From positions 79,226-143,225 of the forward strand of contig NZ_JANLNM010000012.1 in NCBI RefSeq assembly GCF_024701975.1: a stretch of DNA of 64,000 nt. The letters run 5' to 3'. The stretch comes from Variovorax sp. ZS18.2.2. GTDB taxonomy: Bacteria > Pseudomonadota > Gammaproteobacteria > Burkholderiales > Burkholderiaceae_C. Position 1 is the first letter of the stretch. Each line of letters opens with the position of its first letter. Positions 28,121 to 35,461 of this stretch are shown here, in pieces. The notes beneath the pieces are model-generated. The model was given only the letters and a program-made list of their open reading frames with translations. It was not told the origin of the DNA and ran no database searches. Position numbers and translations under genes: made by a program.

Positions 28121-28151
28121 CTTTGTTTTCTAAAAAAATAAAAAAACAAAG
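28121..28151. repeat. AT-rich inverted repeat
   Basis: CTTTGTTTT and AAAACAAAG flank a 13-nt A-rich loop in the most AT-rich stretch of the window (about 28080-28190). It could be a terminator or regulatory structure in the intergenic region between the transposition genes and the cargo. Confidence 0.5.
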
Positions 28152-28297
28152 AACTCTCTTGTTTTCAACAATTATTTACTAACTCTGTCTAGATCTAGAA
28201 GTTCTCCAGCTCGCGCGGAAAACCATCAGGACGGCGATGCTGCGGTAGGTGGACGTTCAGATGTCTGGTCTGTACAAATAAGGGAGAAAATATTGGG

Positions 28298-28486
28298 ATG
28301 GCTACAGAAACGCGTCCTACCACCATAGCTCGACGCTGGGCCGCGGATTCCCGTGCCCGCCGCGAATTCATCGCCAGATCGTTCGACCGTGCTGTTCAGT
28401 CGGACGTAGAGGCTCTTGAGAGCGCACGCGCTATGGCCATAAATATGCGCAGCGGCAAGCCTCTACAACGTGCGCCGGCTAGGTGA
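28298..28486 (+). CDS. Small hypothetical protein, first cargo gene
   Basis: A 62-residue basic, helical protein (ARRWAADSRARREFIARSFDRA). The support is a clear ribosome site (GGGAGAAAATATTGGG) and a sensible start after the AT-rich region. I do not recognise it. The 300 bp after it contain no convincing gene up to the first cassette repeat; a short open frame ending near 28650 has no start codon. Confidence 0.5.
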   Translation: MATETRPTTIARRWAADSRARREFIARSFDRAVQSDVEALESARAMAINMRSGKPLQRAPAR

Positions 28487-28753
28487 GCAAGCTACACGCC
28501 TAGCAATCCGTTTCGCTCCCTATCGCGGCTAGGCTCGGGCCGGACCTGATGATGTGGGCGCGGAGGCAGCAGGGCAATCTGCGGCAGACCCGTACACACA
28601 GTCACGCGGGCTCACTATCGGGGATATCGCGAGACGCATCACAATCGGGTGATTCCTTGCTTTCGAGCGGAGGCCGCTCGGGCTAACTGCGAACGCTCGA
28701 GCAGCGGCTGCCCGCTTCGCAGCGATTGCCGACATCCTTCGGTCTCGCGCGAA

Positions 28754-28788
28754 TGGGTACTATCGGCCACAAGCAGACGCCCAACATG
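28754..28788 (+). repeat. Cassette repeat, copy 1 (rightward)
   Basis: GGTACTATCGGCCACAAGC then AGACGCCC matches the repeat consensus CTACAGTCGGCCA-N3-CNGACNTTC. It precedes the 104-residue protein gene. Confidence 0.65.
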
Positions 28789-28812
28789 GGCTCAGAAAAC
28801 AACGGGAACAAC

Positions 28813-29127
28813 ATGAATCTGGTCGCCACCGGCGCTTTCGACCGTCTTCAACAAGCTCTGACGACCGAGCTTCTGCGAACGATTCGGACGGAGCTGGAGA
28901 AGGTCGACGCGCCTGAAGATTTGGTCGAGCAGCTCACGGGCAGCATCGGTTTTGCGGTGGCGAGCCTTCTCGACGACGTGGCAGGCTTCGAAGTGGGCGG
29001 CGAAAGCGTATCGCCGTTGCTGACGTTTCTAACTGGCGAGAAAACTTTGGAGTTCTGCGGCGGCAACTCGTATATGCATGAATACGTCCATCGACTTTTG
29101 CCGGGGCTGTTTCAATCAAAGGGCTAA
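28813..29127 (+). CDS. Hypothetical cassette protein (104 aa)
   Basis: A small acidic, helical protein with segments RLQQALTTELLRTIRTELEKVD, VEQLTGSIGFAVASLLDD and a Gly-Asn-rich turn before HEYVHRLLPGLF. I do not recognise the family; size and setting resemble immunity proteins of polymorphic toxins. The start at 28813 is preferred over ATG 28786 because its leader (GGGCTCAGAAAAC) resembles that of another cassette gene at 30454. Confidence 0.6.
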   Translation: MNLVATGAFDRLQQALTTELLRTIRTELEKVDAPEDLVEQLTGSIGFAVASLLDDVAGFEVGGESVSPLLTFLTGEKTLEFCGGNSYMHEYVHRLLPGLFQSKG

Positions 29128-29151
29128 CACCAGCGTGGTCGTGTGGCCGCT

Positions 29152-29184
29152 CCGGCAGAATTCGTGCCGGAAGTCGGCTTTCCC
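29152..29184 (+). repeat. Degenerate cassette repeat (rightward)
   Basis: GGCAGAATTCGTGCCGGAAG then TCGGCTTTCC resembles the copy at 31261 (GGCAGAATTCGGCC) and lies 24 bp after a cassette gene stop. Confidence 0.45.
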
Positions 29185-29273
29185 GCTGTGATACTGATCG
29201 GCGATATCCTGCGTGCCCTCAATCAAGATGGATACCGAAATTTTCCTGGTCAACGTATGAGCAAGGACGGACT

Positions 29274-29468
29274 GTGCCATTGAACGAGCAGCGCGTTTCC
29301 GGAGCCCAAGAACGCCTAGATGTCTGGGTCGATGGGGCCGCCGTTTGCCTCATCGCGGTCAGCTCGCATGGGGACCCGCTTGACTTGGGGGAGCAAGAAG
29401 TCGAGGCCCTCATCCAGCGCCTGCAAGACTGTCTCCGAATGGCCCGCGGCGAAGCCCCAGGGACGTAG
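29274..29468 (+). CDS. Hypothetical cassette protein (64 aa)
   Basis: A short protein starting at GTG 29274 after AAGGACGG. Pattern: strand DVWVDGAAVCLIAVSS, then helix EQEVEALIQRLQDCLRMARG. I do not recognise it. It lies between two cassette repeats, which supports it as a real unit, but its small size leaves doubt. Confidence 0.5.
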   Translation: MPLNEQRVSGAQERLDVWVDGAAVCLIAVSSHGDPLDLGEQEVEALIQRLQDCLRMARGEAPGT

Positions 29469-29487
29469 GTCGACAAATGCGCTCATA

Positions 29488-29556
29488 CAGCTGAAGTCGG
29501 CCACAACCAGTCGTTCGTTGCACCAGCACAATGAGGCCATAAGCGACCATTCGTTG
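29488..29556 (+). repeat. Two adjacent cassette repeats (rightward)
   Basis: GCTGAAGTCGGCCACAACC then AGTCGTTCG at 29490-29518, and CAATGAGGCCATAAGC then GACCATTCG at 29528-29554. Two copies in tandem without a gene between them suggest loss of a gene or an empty unit. Confidence 0.7.
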
Positions 29557-29635
29557 GTGCCAACAGATCTCTACATTCGGGCCATCTCGCCGATGGTGAC
29601 CTTCGAATCTTTTTTCTTAGTCTCCGGAAACCAGC

Positions 29636-30334
29636 ATGAGCGTCTCTGATGATCTTCGTTTTTCGATGAGTCTCGATCAAAAGCGTAAAACCCTGAGCCA
29701 AGTTGAGATCGTTAACGCTCACATTACGAGCTTCGATGTTGGATCCAATCTCAAGGCTGATGAAGAGATCCGGATCGAGGATGTGATCTTCTCGCGCTGC
29801 CAGATCGGCCCAGGTCGGTTCGAGATCGGTGCCGGAGTTTCACTAAGTCGCGTGGTGTTTGACAACGTGAGTTCCCCAGACTCTTTGGTCATCAGTTCGG
29901 ACGCACTCCTCGACCGTGTCGTCCTGAGAGGAAAACCGAAGAACGGTGGCCTTTGGCTGAGACCGGACGAAGTGTTTGATGCGATTCGCTCCGAGCAGTA
30001 CCGGAAGACTGCAGCCAATCACGCGATGAAGACACAACTCATGCTCGATATTGCAGACTACGAAGCCGACCATATCGAGGTACTTGGAATACCGATCGAG
30101 AAAGTGAAATTTGATGAGTCGAAGCATGTCGTTGTCCGCAAGGAAATGGGTGACGGTGTGGACTGGGCCACGCTGGGCATTCCGCCCAGCAGCTTTTGGC
30201 GAATCTGCCTGCTTCGACTACACACTTTCGAGGTCGATGTTGGGATATTTGGACTGCCCCTGGGAGTCGTGCAGCGTCAGGATGCCGTCGAAGAGATGAG
30301 GAGATTGCGGGCGGTAAAAAACTCGCCAACGTAG
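29636..30334 (+). CDS. Hypothetical cassette protein (232 aa)
   Basis: A soluble protein. The first 100 residues read like a right-handed beta structure (repeated short strands with EIVNAHITSFDVGSNLK, EIRIEDVIFSRCQIGPGRFEIG), followed by a mixed alpha/beta part. I recognise no family. It is the largest product of the rightward half of the array. The start ATG 29636 follows a plausible but weak ribosome site. An immunity role is only suggested by the neighbours. Confidence 0.65.
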   Translation: MSVSDDLRFSMSLDQKRKTLSQVEIVNAHITSFDVGSNLKADEEIRIEDVIFSRCQIGPGRFEIGAGVSLSRVVFDNVSSPDSLVISSDALLDRVVLRGKPKNGGLWLRPDEVFDAIRSEQYRKTAANHAMKTQLMLDIADYEADHIEVLGIPIEKVKFDESKHVVVRKEMGDGVDWATLGIPPSSFWRICLLRLHTFEVDVGIFGLPLGVVQRQDAVEEMRRLRAVKNSPT

Positions 30335-30348
30335 TCGTCGACGTTCTT

Positions 30349-30433
30349 GAATGCCAAGGGCGCTCGCAAGCACCCACGTCAGGCACTCGGCATTGGACTG
30401 CGAGAAGCTACAGTCGGCCAGAACCAGACATTC
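30349..30433 (+). repeat. Full-length cassette repeat (rightward, 85 bp)
   Basis: It begins GAATGCC and ends CAGACATTC, so the outer arms are inverted. The core GCTACAGTCGGCCAGAACC lies at 30407-30425. It fills the gap between two cassette genes. Confidence 0.8.
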
Positions 30434-30453
30434 AGTCCCGAAGCTCAGAAAAC

Positions 30454-30801
30454 ATGAATTCCGATACTGCTATCCGCGACGCGATCGAACTCGGCGAGCG
30501 ACATGGTCTTGGGTCTTTGACCGGGGTTCAGAAGCTGGTCTTCGCGATTTCTGAGGCGGAGGTCTACTGCGACAAGGACGGCATAGAGGGGTTGATTCAT
30601 CGATACGGAGCACCTGCCATGCTCACGTTTTCCGAGGCGTTCGAATCAGTCGGGGCGACCGAAATTGCGGCCGTCCTGCTTTCCTTGGCGAACGATGGGC
30701 CGAAGCCTGAGGCCGTGCTTACGCATGCGAATACGCTTATTACTGGCCGCCAAGGCTATGCCTATGAAAAGCTCCAGGCGCTTGTCAGTAGTTCAACCTG
30801 A
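30454..30801 (+). CDS. Hypothetical cassette protein, DUF4375/DMP19-like
   Basis: A 115-residue helical protein. The pattern LVFAISEAEVYCDKDGIEGLIHRYGAPAMLTFSEAFESVGATEIA resembles the DMP19/DUF4375 type (a helix, a short xxGfxxyf-like region, then EAfxxiGA), though without the usual Asn-Gly-Gly. The resemblance is inferred by eye. The start at 30454 follows the repeat by 20 bp. Confidence 0.6.
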   Translation: MNSDTAIRDAIELGERHGLGSLTGVQKLVFAISEAEVYCDKDGIEGLIHRYGAPAMLTFSEAFESVGATEIAAVLLSLANDGPKPEAVLTHANTLITGRQGYAYEKLQALVSSST

Positions 30802-30810
30802 CGCGTTCAA

Positions 30811-30843
30811 CAGCCCATTTCGGCCAACACCGGACCTTCGTCG
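30811..30843 (+). repeat. Cassette repeat (rightward)
   Basis: CAGCCCATTTCGGCCAACACC then GGACCTTCG: core and tail match the family. It lies 9 bp after a cassette gene stop. Confidence 0.7.
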
Positions 30844-30858
30844 TCGCCATCCAGTTTG

Positions 30859-31177
30859 CTAGTAGGTGAACTGCACCGAGTACTTCCATTCGCCGCCTTG
30901 CTCTTGGCTGACGGAGTACGTCGCGGAGCGCCAAATGGACCCGCGCTCACGAAAATGGTCGGCGAGCGCGTAAAGGCTTGAATAGATTTCCTCGGTCGGG
31001 CTAACAGGCTCCGGCTGCCCGTCAGGCGACGTGATGATGATGGTCATCCGCTCCTGCGAGCCATCCTGCTCCCGGTCGGCGACAAGGCTGGCCGATCCAC
31101 CATTCCGGGGTCGCAGCAATAAGGGCATTCGCCACCGCCATGTCGAGCGGAGCTTGTCTTTCGAGCCAATCGTCCAT
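30859..31177 (-). pseudogene. Frameshifted DUF600/immunity-like gene
   Basis: Two overlapping minus-strand frames make one protein if a single base is gained or lost near 31085-31100. The first frame reads MDDWLERQAPLDMAVANALI then AATPEWW. The second continues SASLVADREQDG and ends WRSATYSVSQEQGGEWKYSV. Together they match the N- and C-terminal halves of a DUF600-like immunity protein (conserved W in the middle, final beta strands). The gene points against the surrounding repeats. A sequencing error cannot be excluded. Confidence 0.6.
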
Positions 31178-31222
31178 CTATGATTCCAACGAGCCGTGTC
31201 GGTCAAGAAGGTAGCATGCCAC

Positions 31223-31291
31223 CGGCGGCAGTCGGCCACAACCAGCCGTTCGCCGCGGTGGGCAGAATTCGGCCTGAAGCCGACTTATGCG
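31223..31291 (+). repeat. Two cassette repeat segments (rightward)
   Basis: CGGCGGCAGTCGGCCACAACC then AGCCGTTCG at 31223-31253, followed by GGCAGAATTCGGCC then GAAGCCGACTT at 31261-31286. Confidence 0.7.
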
Positions 31292-31302
31292 ACCCCGCAT
31301 AT

Positions 31303-31656
31303 ATGAAACTGCAAAAATCAATGCGAGTTCTGGCTGGGACTGCGATTGTTCTCGCGATCACGGCACCGGTGGGTTTCATGACCAGTTGCGCCATCACCGT
31401 TTCCCGGTACGGAGATGCGTTCGAGCAAACACAAGACCACGAAGCAATGCAAGCGGTAGTAGCTCGCTTCGGTCCACCATCTGTCCATGAGACCGAAGCC
31501 AGGTCCTTCCTTGTTTATGCAGCGCAGCCCTGCAGGACGCCATGTGTCACCCGCCTGTGGTGGGAGCATCCTGTGCCCGTAGGTATTGAAGCCTGGTCTG
31601 TCGAGTTCGACGCTGACGGTAAGGTCAGCCGCAAAGCACATTGGGTATCGCCTTGA
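31303..31656 (+). CDS. Small cassette lipoprotein
   Basis: A 117-residue exported protein. The signal MRVLAGTAIVLAITAPVGF ends in the lipobox FMTSC. The mature part (AMQAVVARFGPPSVHETEARSF, then VSRKAHWVSP) resembles small SmpA/BamE-like fold lipoproteins in pattern, but this is not certain. The start at 31303 is set by the signal. Periplasmic placement would suit an immunity protein against a periplasm-acting toxin; this is speculation. Confidence 0.65.
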   Translation: MKLQKSMRVLAGTAIVLAITAPVGFMTSCAITVSRYGDAFEQTQDHEAMQAVVARFGPPSVHETEARSFLVYAAQPCRTPCVTRLWWEHPVPVGIEAWSVEFDADGKVSRKAHWVSP

Positions 31657-31696
31657 GCTTTTTAGGCTGCGCGGGCCCCTCGTAACGGCAGAGCGA

Positions 31697-31729
31697 CCGG
31701 CTACAGTCGGCCAAGACCGGTCTTTCGTG
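31697..31729 (+). repeat. Cassette repeat (rightward)
   Basis: CCGGCTACAGTCGGCCAAG then ACCGGTCTTTCG: near-consensus copy between the lipoprotein and acetyltransferase genes. Confidence 0.8.
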
Positions 31730-31787
31730 ATGCTTGTTCGATCGGGAAAAATGTCGCGACCTCCCTCAGATATTGCTAACACCTGAA

Positions 31788-32291
31788 ATGCGACAGCCTG
31801 TTTATCTTCGGCCACCTCAATCGTCCGACGAGCACGATTTCCTTGCCTCGGTTAAGAAGAGTGGCGCCCTTCACAGCCCTTGGACCTTGCCGCCATCCAC
31901 ACCTGAACATTTTCGAGCGTACTTAGAAAGAATGTCTACGCATGAAAACGCAGCATTTCTTGTTTTCCGGCATGCAGACGATTGCCTCGTCGGCGTCTTC
32001 AACATCACCAATATCGTCAGGGGCGCGTTCCAAAGCGGCTACCTCGGCTACTACGTTTTCGCCGGTCACGAGAGACAAGGCCTGATGCGGAAGGGGTTAG
32101 AAGCGGTAGTTCGATTTGCTTTTCAAAACCTCAAGTTGCATCGGTTGGAGGCCAACATCCAGCCGACCAACGCCGCCTCAATCGCGCTTGTGAAAGCCTG
32201 CGGCTTTCTGCAGGAAGGGTACTCACCTCGCTACTTGAAAATCAACGGGCGTTGGTGCGATCACGAGCGATGGGCGATCCTGGCGCCATAG
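31788..32291 (+). CDS. GNAT N-acetyltransferase (RimJ/RimL type)
   Basis: A 167-residue acetyl-CoA-dependent acetyltransferase. The fold is clear: an N-terminal YLRPPQSSDEHDFL, a central strand GVFNITNIVRGAFQSGYLGYYV, the acetyl-CoA-binding ERQGLMRKGLEAVVRFAF (Q/RxxGxG/A-like), and the C-terminal EANIQPTNAASIALVKACGF and EGYSPRYLKINGRWCDHERW, typical of RimJ-like enzymes. The start is ATG 31788. The substrate is unknown. It is the clearest enzyme in the array. Confidence 0.85.
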   Translation: MRQPVYLRPPQSSDEHDFLASVKKSGALHSPWTLPPSTPEHFRAYLERMSTHENAAFLVFRHADDCLVGVFNITNIVRGAFQSGYLGYYVFAGHERQGLMRKGLEAVVRFAFQNLKLHRLEANIQPTNAASIALVKACGFLQEGYSPRYLKINGRWCDHERWAILAP

Positions 32292-32311
32292 AACTTCAGC
32301 TGGCAGTGCTT

Positions 32312-32347
32312 CGACGCCAGTCGGCCAAAAGCGGCCCTTTCCTTCAG
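32312..32347 (+). repeat. Cassette repeat (rightward)
   Basis: CGACGCCAGTCGGCCAAAAGC then GGCCCTTTCC, 8 bp before the next cassette gene. Confidence 0.7.
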
Positions 32348-32355
32348 GTCATGCC

Positions 32356-32793
32356 ATGAATAGATTCAAAGAATTCGAACAGCAGTTATTGCGACTCGAC
32401 CCTGCCGCCACGGACTTTGTGCTGCGTGTTGACCAACTCGTGGAGGCGGTGCCCGAGTCCGACAGAAATGAAGGCTTGATTGAGCCGATCTTCGCGTTCT
32501 TTGAGGCGCACCCCCTCGACGATATGGGCGCGCCGGGAACTCTTGTACATCTGACAGAGGGGTTCTATCCAAGTTACACGGAGCGCCTGCTCGACTCCTT
32601 GCGAACACAGCCCTCTTACAACGCCATCTTGATGATGAATCGGATTCTCAATGGTCAGCTTTCGGATCAAGAGCGATCCAAGTACATGTCGGCACTGGTC
32701 GAAACTGCGAAAACGCCAGACCTTCCGAAGACCCTACGGGACTTGGCTCACCGGTTTTTGGAACGCCGCCGCACGTTGGATGCCGAAGGCTGA
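32356..32793 (+). CDS. Hypothetical cassette protein (145 aa, helical)
   Basis: An acidic all-helical protein (FKEFEQQLLRLDPAATDFVL, IEPIFAFFEAHPLDDMG, LVETAKTPDLPKTLRDLAHRFLERR) whose helix pairs look HEAT-like. I do not recognise a named family; proteins of this shape are common among toxin immunity genes. The start is ATG 32356, just after the repeat. Confidence 0.65.
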   Translation: MNRFKEFEQQLLRLDPAATDFVLRVDQLVEAVPESDRNEGLIEPIFAFFEAHPLDDMGAPGTLVHLTEGFYPSYTERLLDSLRTQPSYNAILMMNRILNGQLSDQERSKYMSALVETAKTPDLPKTLRDLAHRFLERRRTLDAEG

Positions 32794-32832
32794 GCTTCGC
32801 ATTGCATGGCTCTCGCTCAGCCCGGTAGGCGC

Positions 32833-32923
32833 GAACGGCCGCTTTGGAGCGCTGGCTCAGACCGCTTCGGGCCCCTTCGCGAAGGCAGAGCCACCGGCTA
32901 CAGTCGGCCAGGACCGGTCGTTC
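32833..32923 (+). repeat. Best full-length cassette repeat (rightward, 91 bp)
   Basis: Outer arms GAACGGCCGCTTTGG and CCAGGACCGGTCGTTC are inverted and pair at about 12 of 16 positions. The core CCGGCTACAGTCGGCCA lies near the right arm. The arm bases GAACG/CGTTC here replace GAATG/CATTC in other copies, a paired change. Confidence 0.85.
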
Positions 32924-32985
32924 GAGGTCGACGCGAAAATTATCTTGGATAAGCCTCCGGGTGGAGGTAATGGGGAGAAAACAGA

Positions 32986-33363
32986 TTGAAAATTTCACGA
33001 ACGCAGCTTGTACTCAATGTGTTGTTGGCCCTACTGATCTGTTGGTCGGTAGTGTCATTGACACGCATGACACATTCGTTCCCGGCAAACATGCTCATGG
33101 GATTTCTGCCCTCCGCTTCGTGGGCGCTTTGGTGCCGGTCGCCTGAGAACCGCACCTTGGGGGGCATTGCAGTAGTGCTCAATGGCTTGCTTGGCATCGC
33201 GGGACTATTCACGATAGTGGCATTTTTCCTCGGCGCAATGGCTCGTTCCTCTGCTTTTGAGCAGGGTGCGTTTTTTGTGTTCGGCATCTTTCTCCTTGCC
33301 GTCGGGGTATTCAATACGCGAGCGGCGTGGAAGGCATTCCCACCGAAGGCCAGGGCGAGCTAG
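32986..33363 (+). CDS. Hypothetical cassette membrane protein (125 aa)
   Basis: A small inner membrane protein with about three to four hydrophobic segments (LVLNVLLALLICWSVVSL, MLMGFLPSASWALW, GIAVVLNGLLGIAGLFTIVAFFLGAM, FFVFGIFLLAVGVF). The start is TTG 32986 after GGGGAGAAAACAGA. The function is unknown; membrane immunity proteins against pore-forming toxins have this look. Confidence 0.62.
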   Translation: MKISRTQLVLNVLLALLICWSVVSLTRMTHSFPANMLMGFLPSASWALWCRSPENRTLGGIAVVLNGLLGIAGLFTIVAFFLGAMARSSAFEQGAFFVFGIFLLAVGVFNTRAAWKAFPPKARAS

Positions 33364-33411
33364 TCGTACTCGCTACCGTTTGCTTGGAGCGCTTTTCGAC
33401 GTTGTAGCGAC

Positions 33412-33443
33412 AGACTACAGTCGGCCACAAGCGGACCTAGGCG
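33412..33443 (+). repeat. Cassette repeat (rightward)
   Basis: AGACTACAGTCGGCCACAAGC then GGACCTAGG. Upstream GCTTGGAGCG could form the left arm. Confidence 0.75.
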
Positions 33444-33485
33444 CAGCGGCACTTCGCTGGTCCAAATTCGGAGAACAATTACCCC

Positions 33486-33881
33486 ATGGACGACGCATCT
33501 CTACGCGCAGACGAAGAAGGGTTTCACTCTGCCTATAGGGTATTTCTTGACGCGTTGAGGATGCTCGGTTCGACGGCGGCAGAGCAGTGCGAATCCATGG
33601 GCGACTTCAACGTCGCATGGGAATTGAAAGACGATACGAAGGCGGGAAAGTATTTTGTCGGTCGAGGCTACCTGAACGCCGAACAAGAAGCTTGGCTTTG
33701 CGCCTTGGCAGGGGCGCTTGACGCTGTTCCTGCGCAGGTACTTCAGGCCGGGAGTGGCCGGGAGAACAATTTGGCTGCGATGAGTCATCCATCTTGGATT
33801 CCGCTTCGCGTCATGGCGTCTCACGCCTTGGAGGCGTTGTCACCATTCACCACTGAAAATTCCAAGTTCCTCGGACTCTAG
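33486..33881 (+). CDS. Hypothetical cassette protein (131 aa)
   Basis: A soluble, mostly helical protein (EEGFHSAYRVFLDALRMLGS, AEQCESMGDFNVAWELKDDTK, LCALAGALDAVPAQVLQ). It is one of many small soluble cassette products. I do not recognise it. The start ATG 33486 follows the repeat by 43 bp. Confidence 0.65.
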   Translation: MDDASLRADEEGFHSAYRVFLDALRMLGSTAAEQCESMGDFNVAWELKDDTKAGKYFVGRGYLNAEQEAWLCALAGALDAVPAQVLQAGSGRENNLAAMSHPSWIPLRVMASHALEALSPFTTENSKFLGL

Positions 33882-33924
33882 GGCCAGGAGTGCCCCGCAA
33901 TGGGCCGACGTCCTGCGGGCACCA

Positions 33925-33956
33925 CCGGCTACAGTCGTCAATCCCAGACATTTCTG
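33925..33956 (+). repeat. Cassette repeat (rightward)
   Basis: CCGGCTACAGTCGTCAATCCC then AGACATTTC. The core carries a change (GTCGTCA for GTCGGCCA). A left arm GGAGTGCCCCGCAATGG lies about 40 bp before it. Confidence 0.7.
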
Positions 33957-33982
33957 CCAGCGGCCCGCTGAGCAGTAGACCT

Positions 33983-34441
33983 ATGACTAACGAAGCAAAG
34001 TCCAGCGGACAGAAGATTCGGGCCATTCGCCCCGTCACGGCGGTGTTGATTGGCGCGGCGGTCGGCAACGCCTTGAGCTACGTCGTCCTCTTCATCTTTG
34101 GGCTAGTTTTTCTGTGGGTGCTTGTCGCCCACGGTGTGCCCGGGAATGAATCCTATGCCCGCGCGTATGAGTCCACTTCGTATCTTCTATTCGCCCACGT
34201 TGTCGGATTTCTATGCCTCTTGCCCGGCGGCCTATGGGCGGCAAAGCTAAGCGAAAGCTCGCACATTCGAAACGCCGTCGTTGCTGGGGCGCTGGTGGCA
34301 GCGTTTGTGCTGCTCGGCAATCTTGTGCCGTATTCCCTGCCCATCCCGCTTTGGTCCAGAGTGGCGTCCGTCGTGCTGCCTGTGCCAGCATTCATCCTTG
34401 GTGCGATGCTGCAACGACGCTCTGAAGCGCGTGTGCACTGA
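33983..34441 (+). CDS. Hypothetical cassette membrane protein (152 aa)
   Basis: A four-segment membrane protein: AVLIGAAVGNALSYVVLFIF, LLFAHVVGFLCLLPGGLWA, AVVAGALVAAFVLLGNLVP and VASVVLPVPAFILGAML. The N-terminus is basic and cytosolic. I do not recognise it. The start ATG 33983 is chosen at the first Met after the repeat; the upstream part of the frame lies in the repeat. Confidence 0.65.
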   Translation: MTNEAKSSGQKIRAIRPVTAVLIGAAVGNALSYVVLFIFGLVFLWVLVAHGVPGNESYARAYESTSYLLFAHVVGFLCLLPGGLWAAKLSESSHIRNAVVAGALVAAFVLLGNLVPYSLPIPLWSRVASVVLPVPAFILGAMLQRRSEARVH

Positions 34442-34445
34442 CTCG

Positions 34446-34472
34446 GGCAACAATCGGCCAACTTCGGACATC
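34446..34472 (+). repeat. Cassette repeat (rightward)
   Basis: GCAACAATCGGCCAACTTC then GGACATCC, starting 4 bp after the stop of the membrane protein gene. Confidence 0.65.
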
Positions 34473-34498
34473 CAACCCCACCCTCTGATTCACCAGCG

Positions 34499-34933
34499 AT
34501 GAGTCAAATCTGTGCCTTCGCGAACGTCCGCATTTCGCTCCCTGCGGGTTGGTTCGACATCAGCGACGACCTGCTCGAAGGAACCCCTCCTACCCTGGCA
34601 AAGCAGGACGGTGTCGGGGCGCTTCAGTTCTCCGTGGCGAGGTACCGCTCCGGCGCCCATCCGGAAATCAGCCCCGAGAACCTCGACGCGCTACTCGAAG
34701 AGTTCGCCGAAACTCGAATGTTGGGAGCCGCCGCAGGCATCGAGCGAGGCAAGTCGACAAGCCACTACGTCGGCGCGACCTTCTCGCACGGCGGAGACCT
34801 GCTTCGTGCCTGGTATTCGACCAATGGCTCGGACGTGGCCCTTGTTACCTATGTGGCGGAGGCCGGAAGCCGCAATGCTGCGGTCGAACTTGCGGAGGCC
34901 GGTGTCATCGTCAGGTCTATCGACTTTGACTGA
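34499..34933 (+). CDS. Hypothetical cassette protein (144 aa, PsbP/DcrB-like pattern)
   Basis: Starts with ANVRISLPAGWFDIS, a pattern seen in PsbP/DcrB-fold (DUF1795-like) proteins, and ends in beta strands (RAWYSTNGSDVALVTYVAE) and a final helix AAVELAEAGVIVRSIDF. No signal peptide, so probably cytosolic. The family assignment is by pattern only. Confidence 0.62.
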   Translation: MSQICAFANVRISLPAGWFDISDDLLEGTPPTLAKQDGVGALQFSVARYRSGAHPEISPENLDALLEEFAETRMLGAAAGIERGKSTSHYVGATFSHGGDLLRAWYSTNGSDVALVTYVAEAGSRNAAVELAEAGVIVRSIDFD

Positions 34934-34946
34934 TGGTGCCGTCCCA

Positions 34947-34980
34947 CCGGCAGAATGCGGCCAGGAACAGACATTCAGGC
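34947..34980 (+). repeat. Cassette repeat (rightward)
   Basis: CCGGCAGAATGCGGCCAGG then AACAGACATTCAGG, 13 bp after a stop codon and 10 bp before the next start. Confidence 0.72.
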
Positions 34981-34990
34981 AAGGCTTCCC

Positions 34991-35347
34991 ATGTCATCAG
35001 CACTCGCCTTCGACGACCACATTTGTTGGGGAACCAGCACCGCGATTCACGACATCCTCGCGAGGGCGGCTTCGATTGCGTCTGAGCGCTATGGGGCTAG
35101 CAATCCGGCGGCGAAGTTACTTGCACGAGAGCTAGCAGAGTATTGGGGAGGCAAGGTCGTCACGTTGAGTGAAGCCAATCTGTCTGCCGATCAGCTTTTT
35201 GAAGTTCTCACCGCAGCGCGCAATCAAGCTCTTGCGAGTGGTGAATTCACTGAGCTGGGCCAGAGGTGGCTCGCTGAAGCAATGGCGACGTTCTGCAAGG
35301 AAGTGGAAGCGGCTACCAAGATATCAGGACGAACTGGGCCTCAGTAA
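34991..35347 (+). CDS. Hypothetical cassette protein (118 aa, helical)
   Basis: A helical protein (DILARAASIASERYGASNPAAKLLARELAEYWGG, LSADQLFEVLTAARNQALASG). It is a small protein of unknown family. The start ATG 34991 lies 10 bp after the repeat. I see no catalytic motif. Confidence 0.6.
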   Translation: MSSALAFDDHICWGTSTAIHDILARAASIASERYGASNPAAKLLARELAEYWGGKVVTLSEANLSADQLFEVLTAARNQALASGEFTELGQRWLAEAMATFCKEVEAATKISGRTGPQ

Positions 35348-35393
35348 TCCGGTGCCGTATGGCTCCGGACGCACTTTTTGCCTTCGCAACCAT

Positions 35394-35426
35394 GGCAAGA
35401 TTCGGCCATGACCGGACATTCGGTAC
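35394..35426 (+). repeat. Cassette repeat (rightward)
   Basis: GGCAAGATTCGGCCATGACC then GGACATTCGG, between two cassette genes. Confidence 0.72.
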
Positions 35427-35461
35427 CGTGCTCGAGCTCAAGAAATAGATACTTCTCCACG

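Noticed and set aside
28529..28735. A 68-codon minus-strand gene
   Set aside because: Low-complexity Ala/Ser/Arg composition and no ribosome site.
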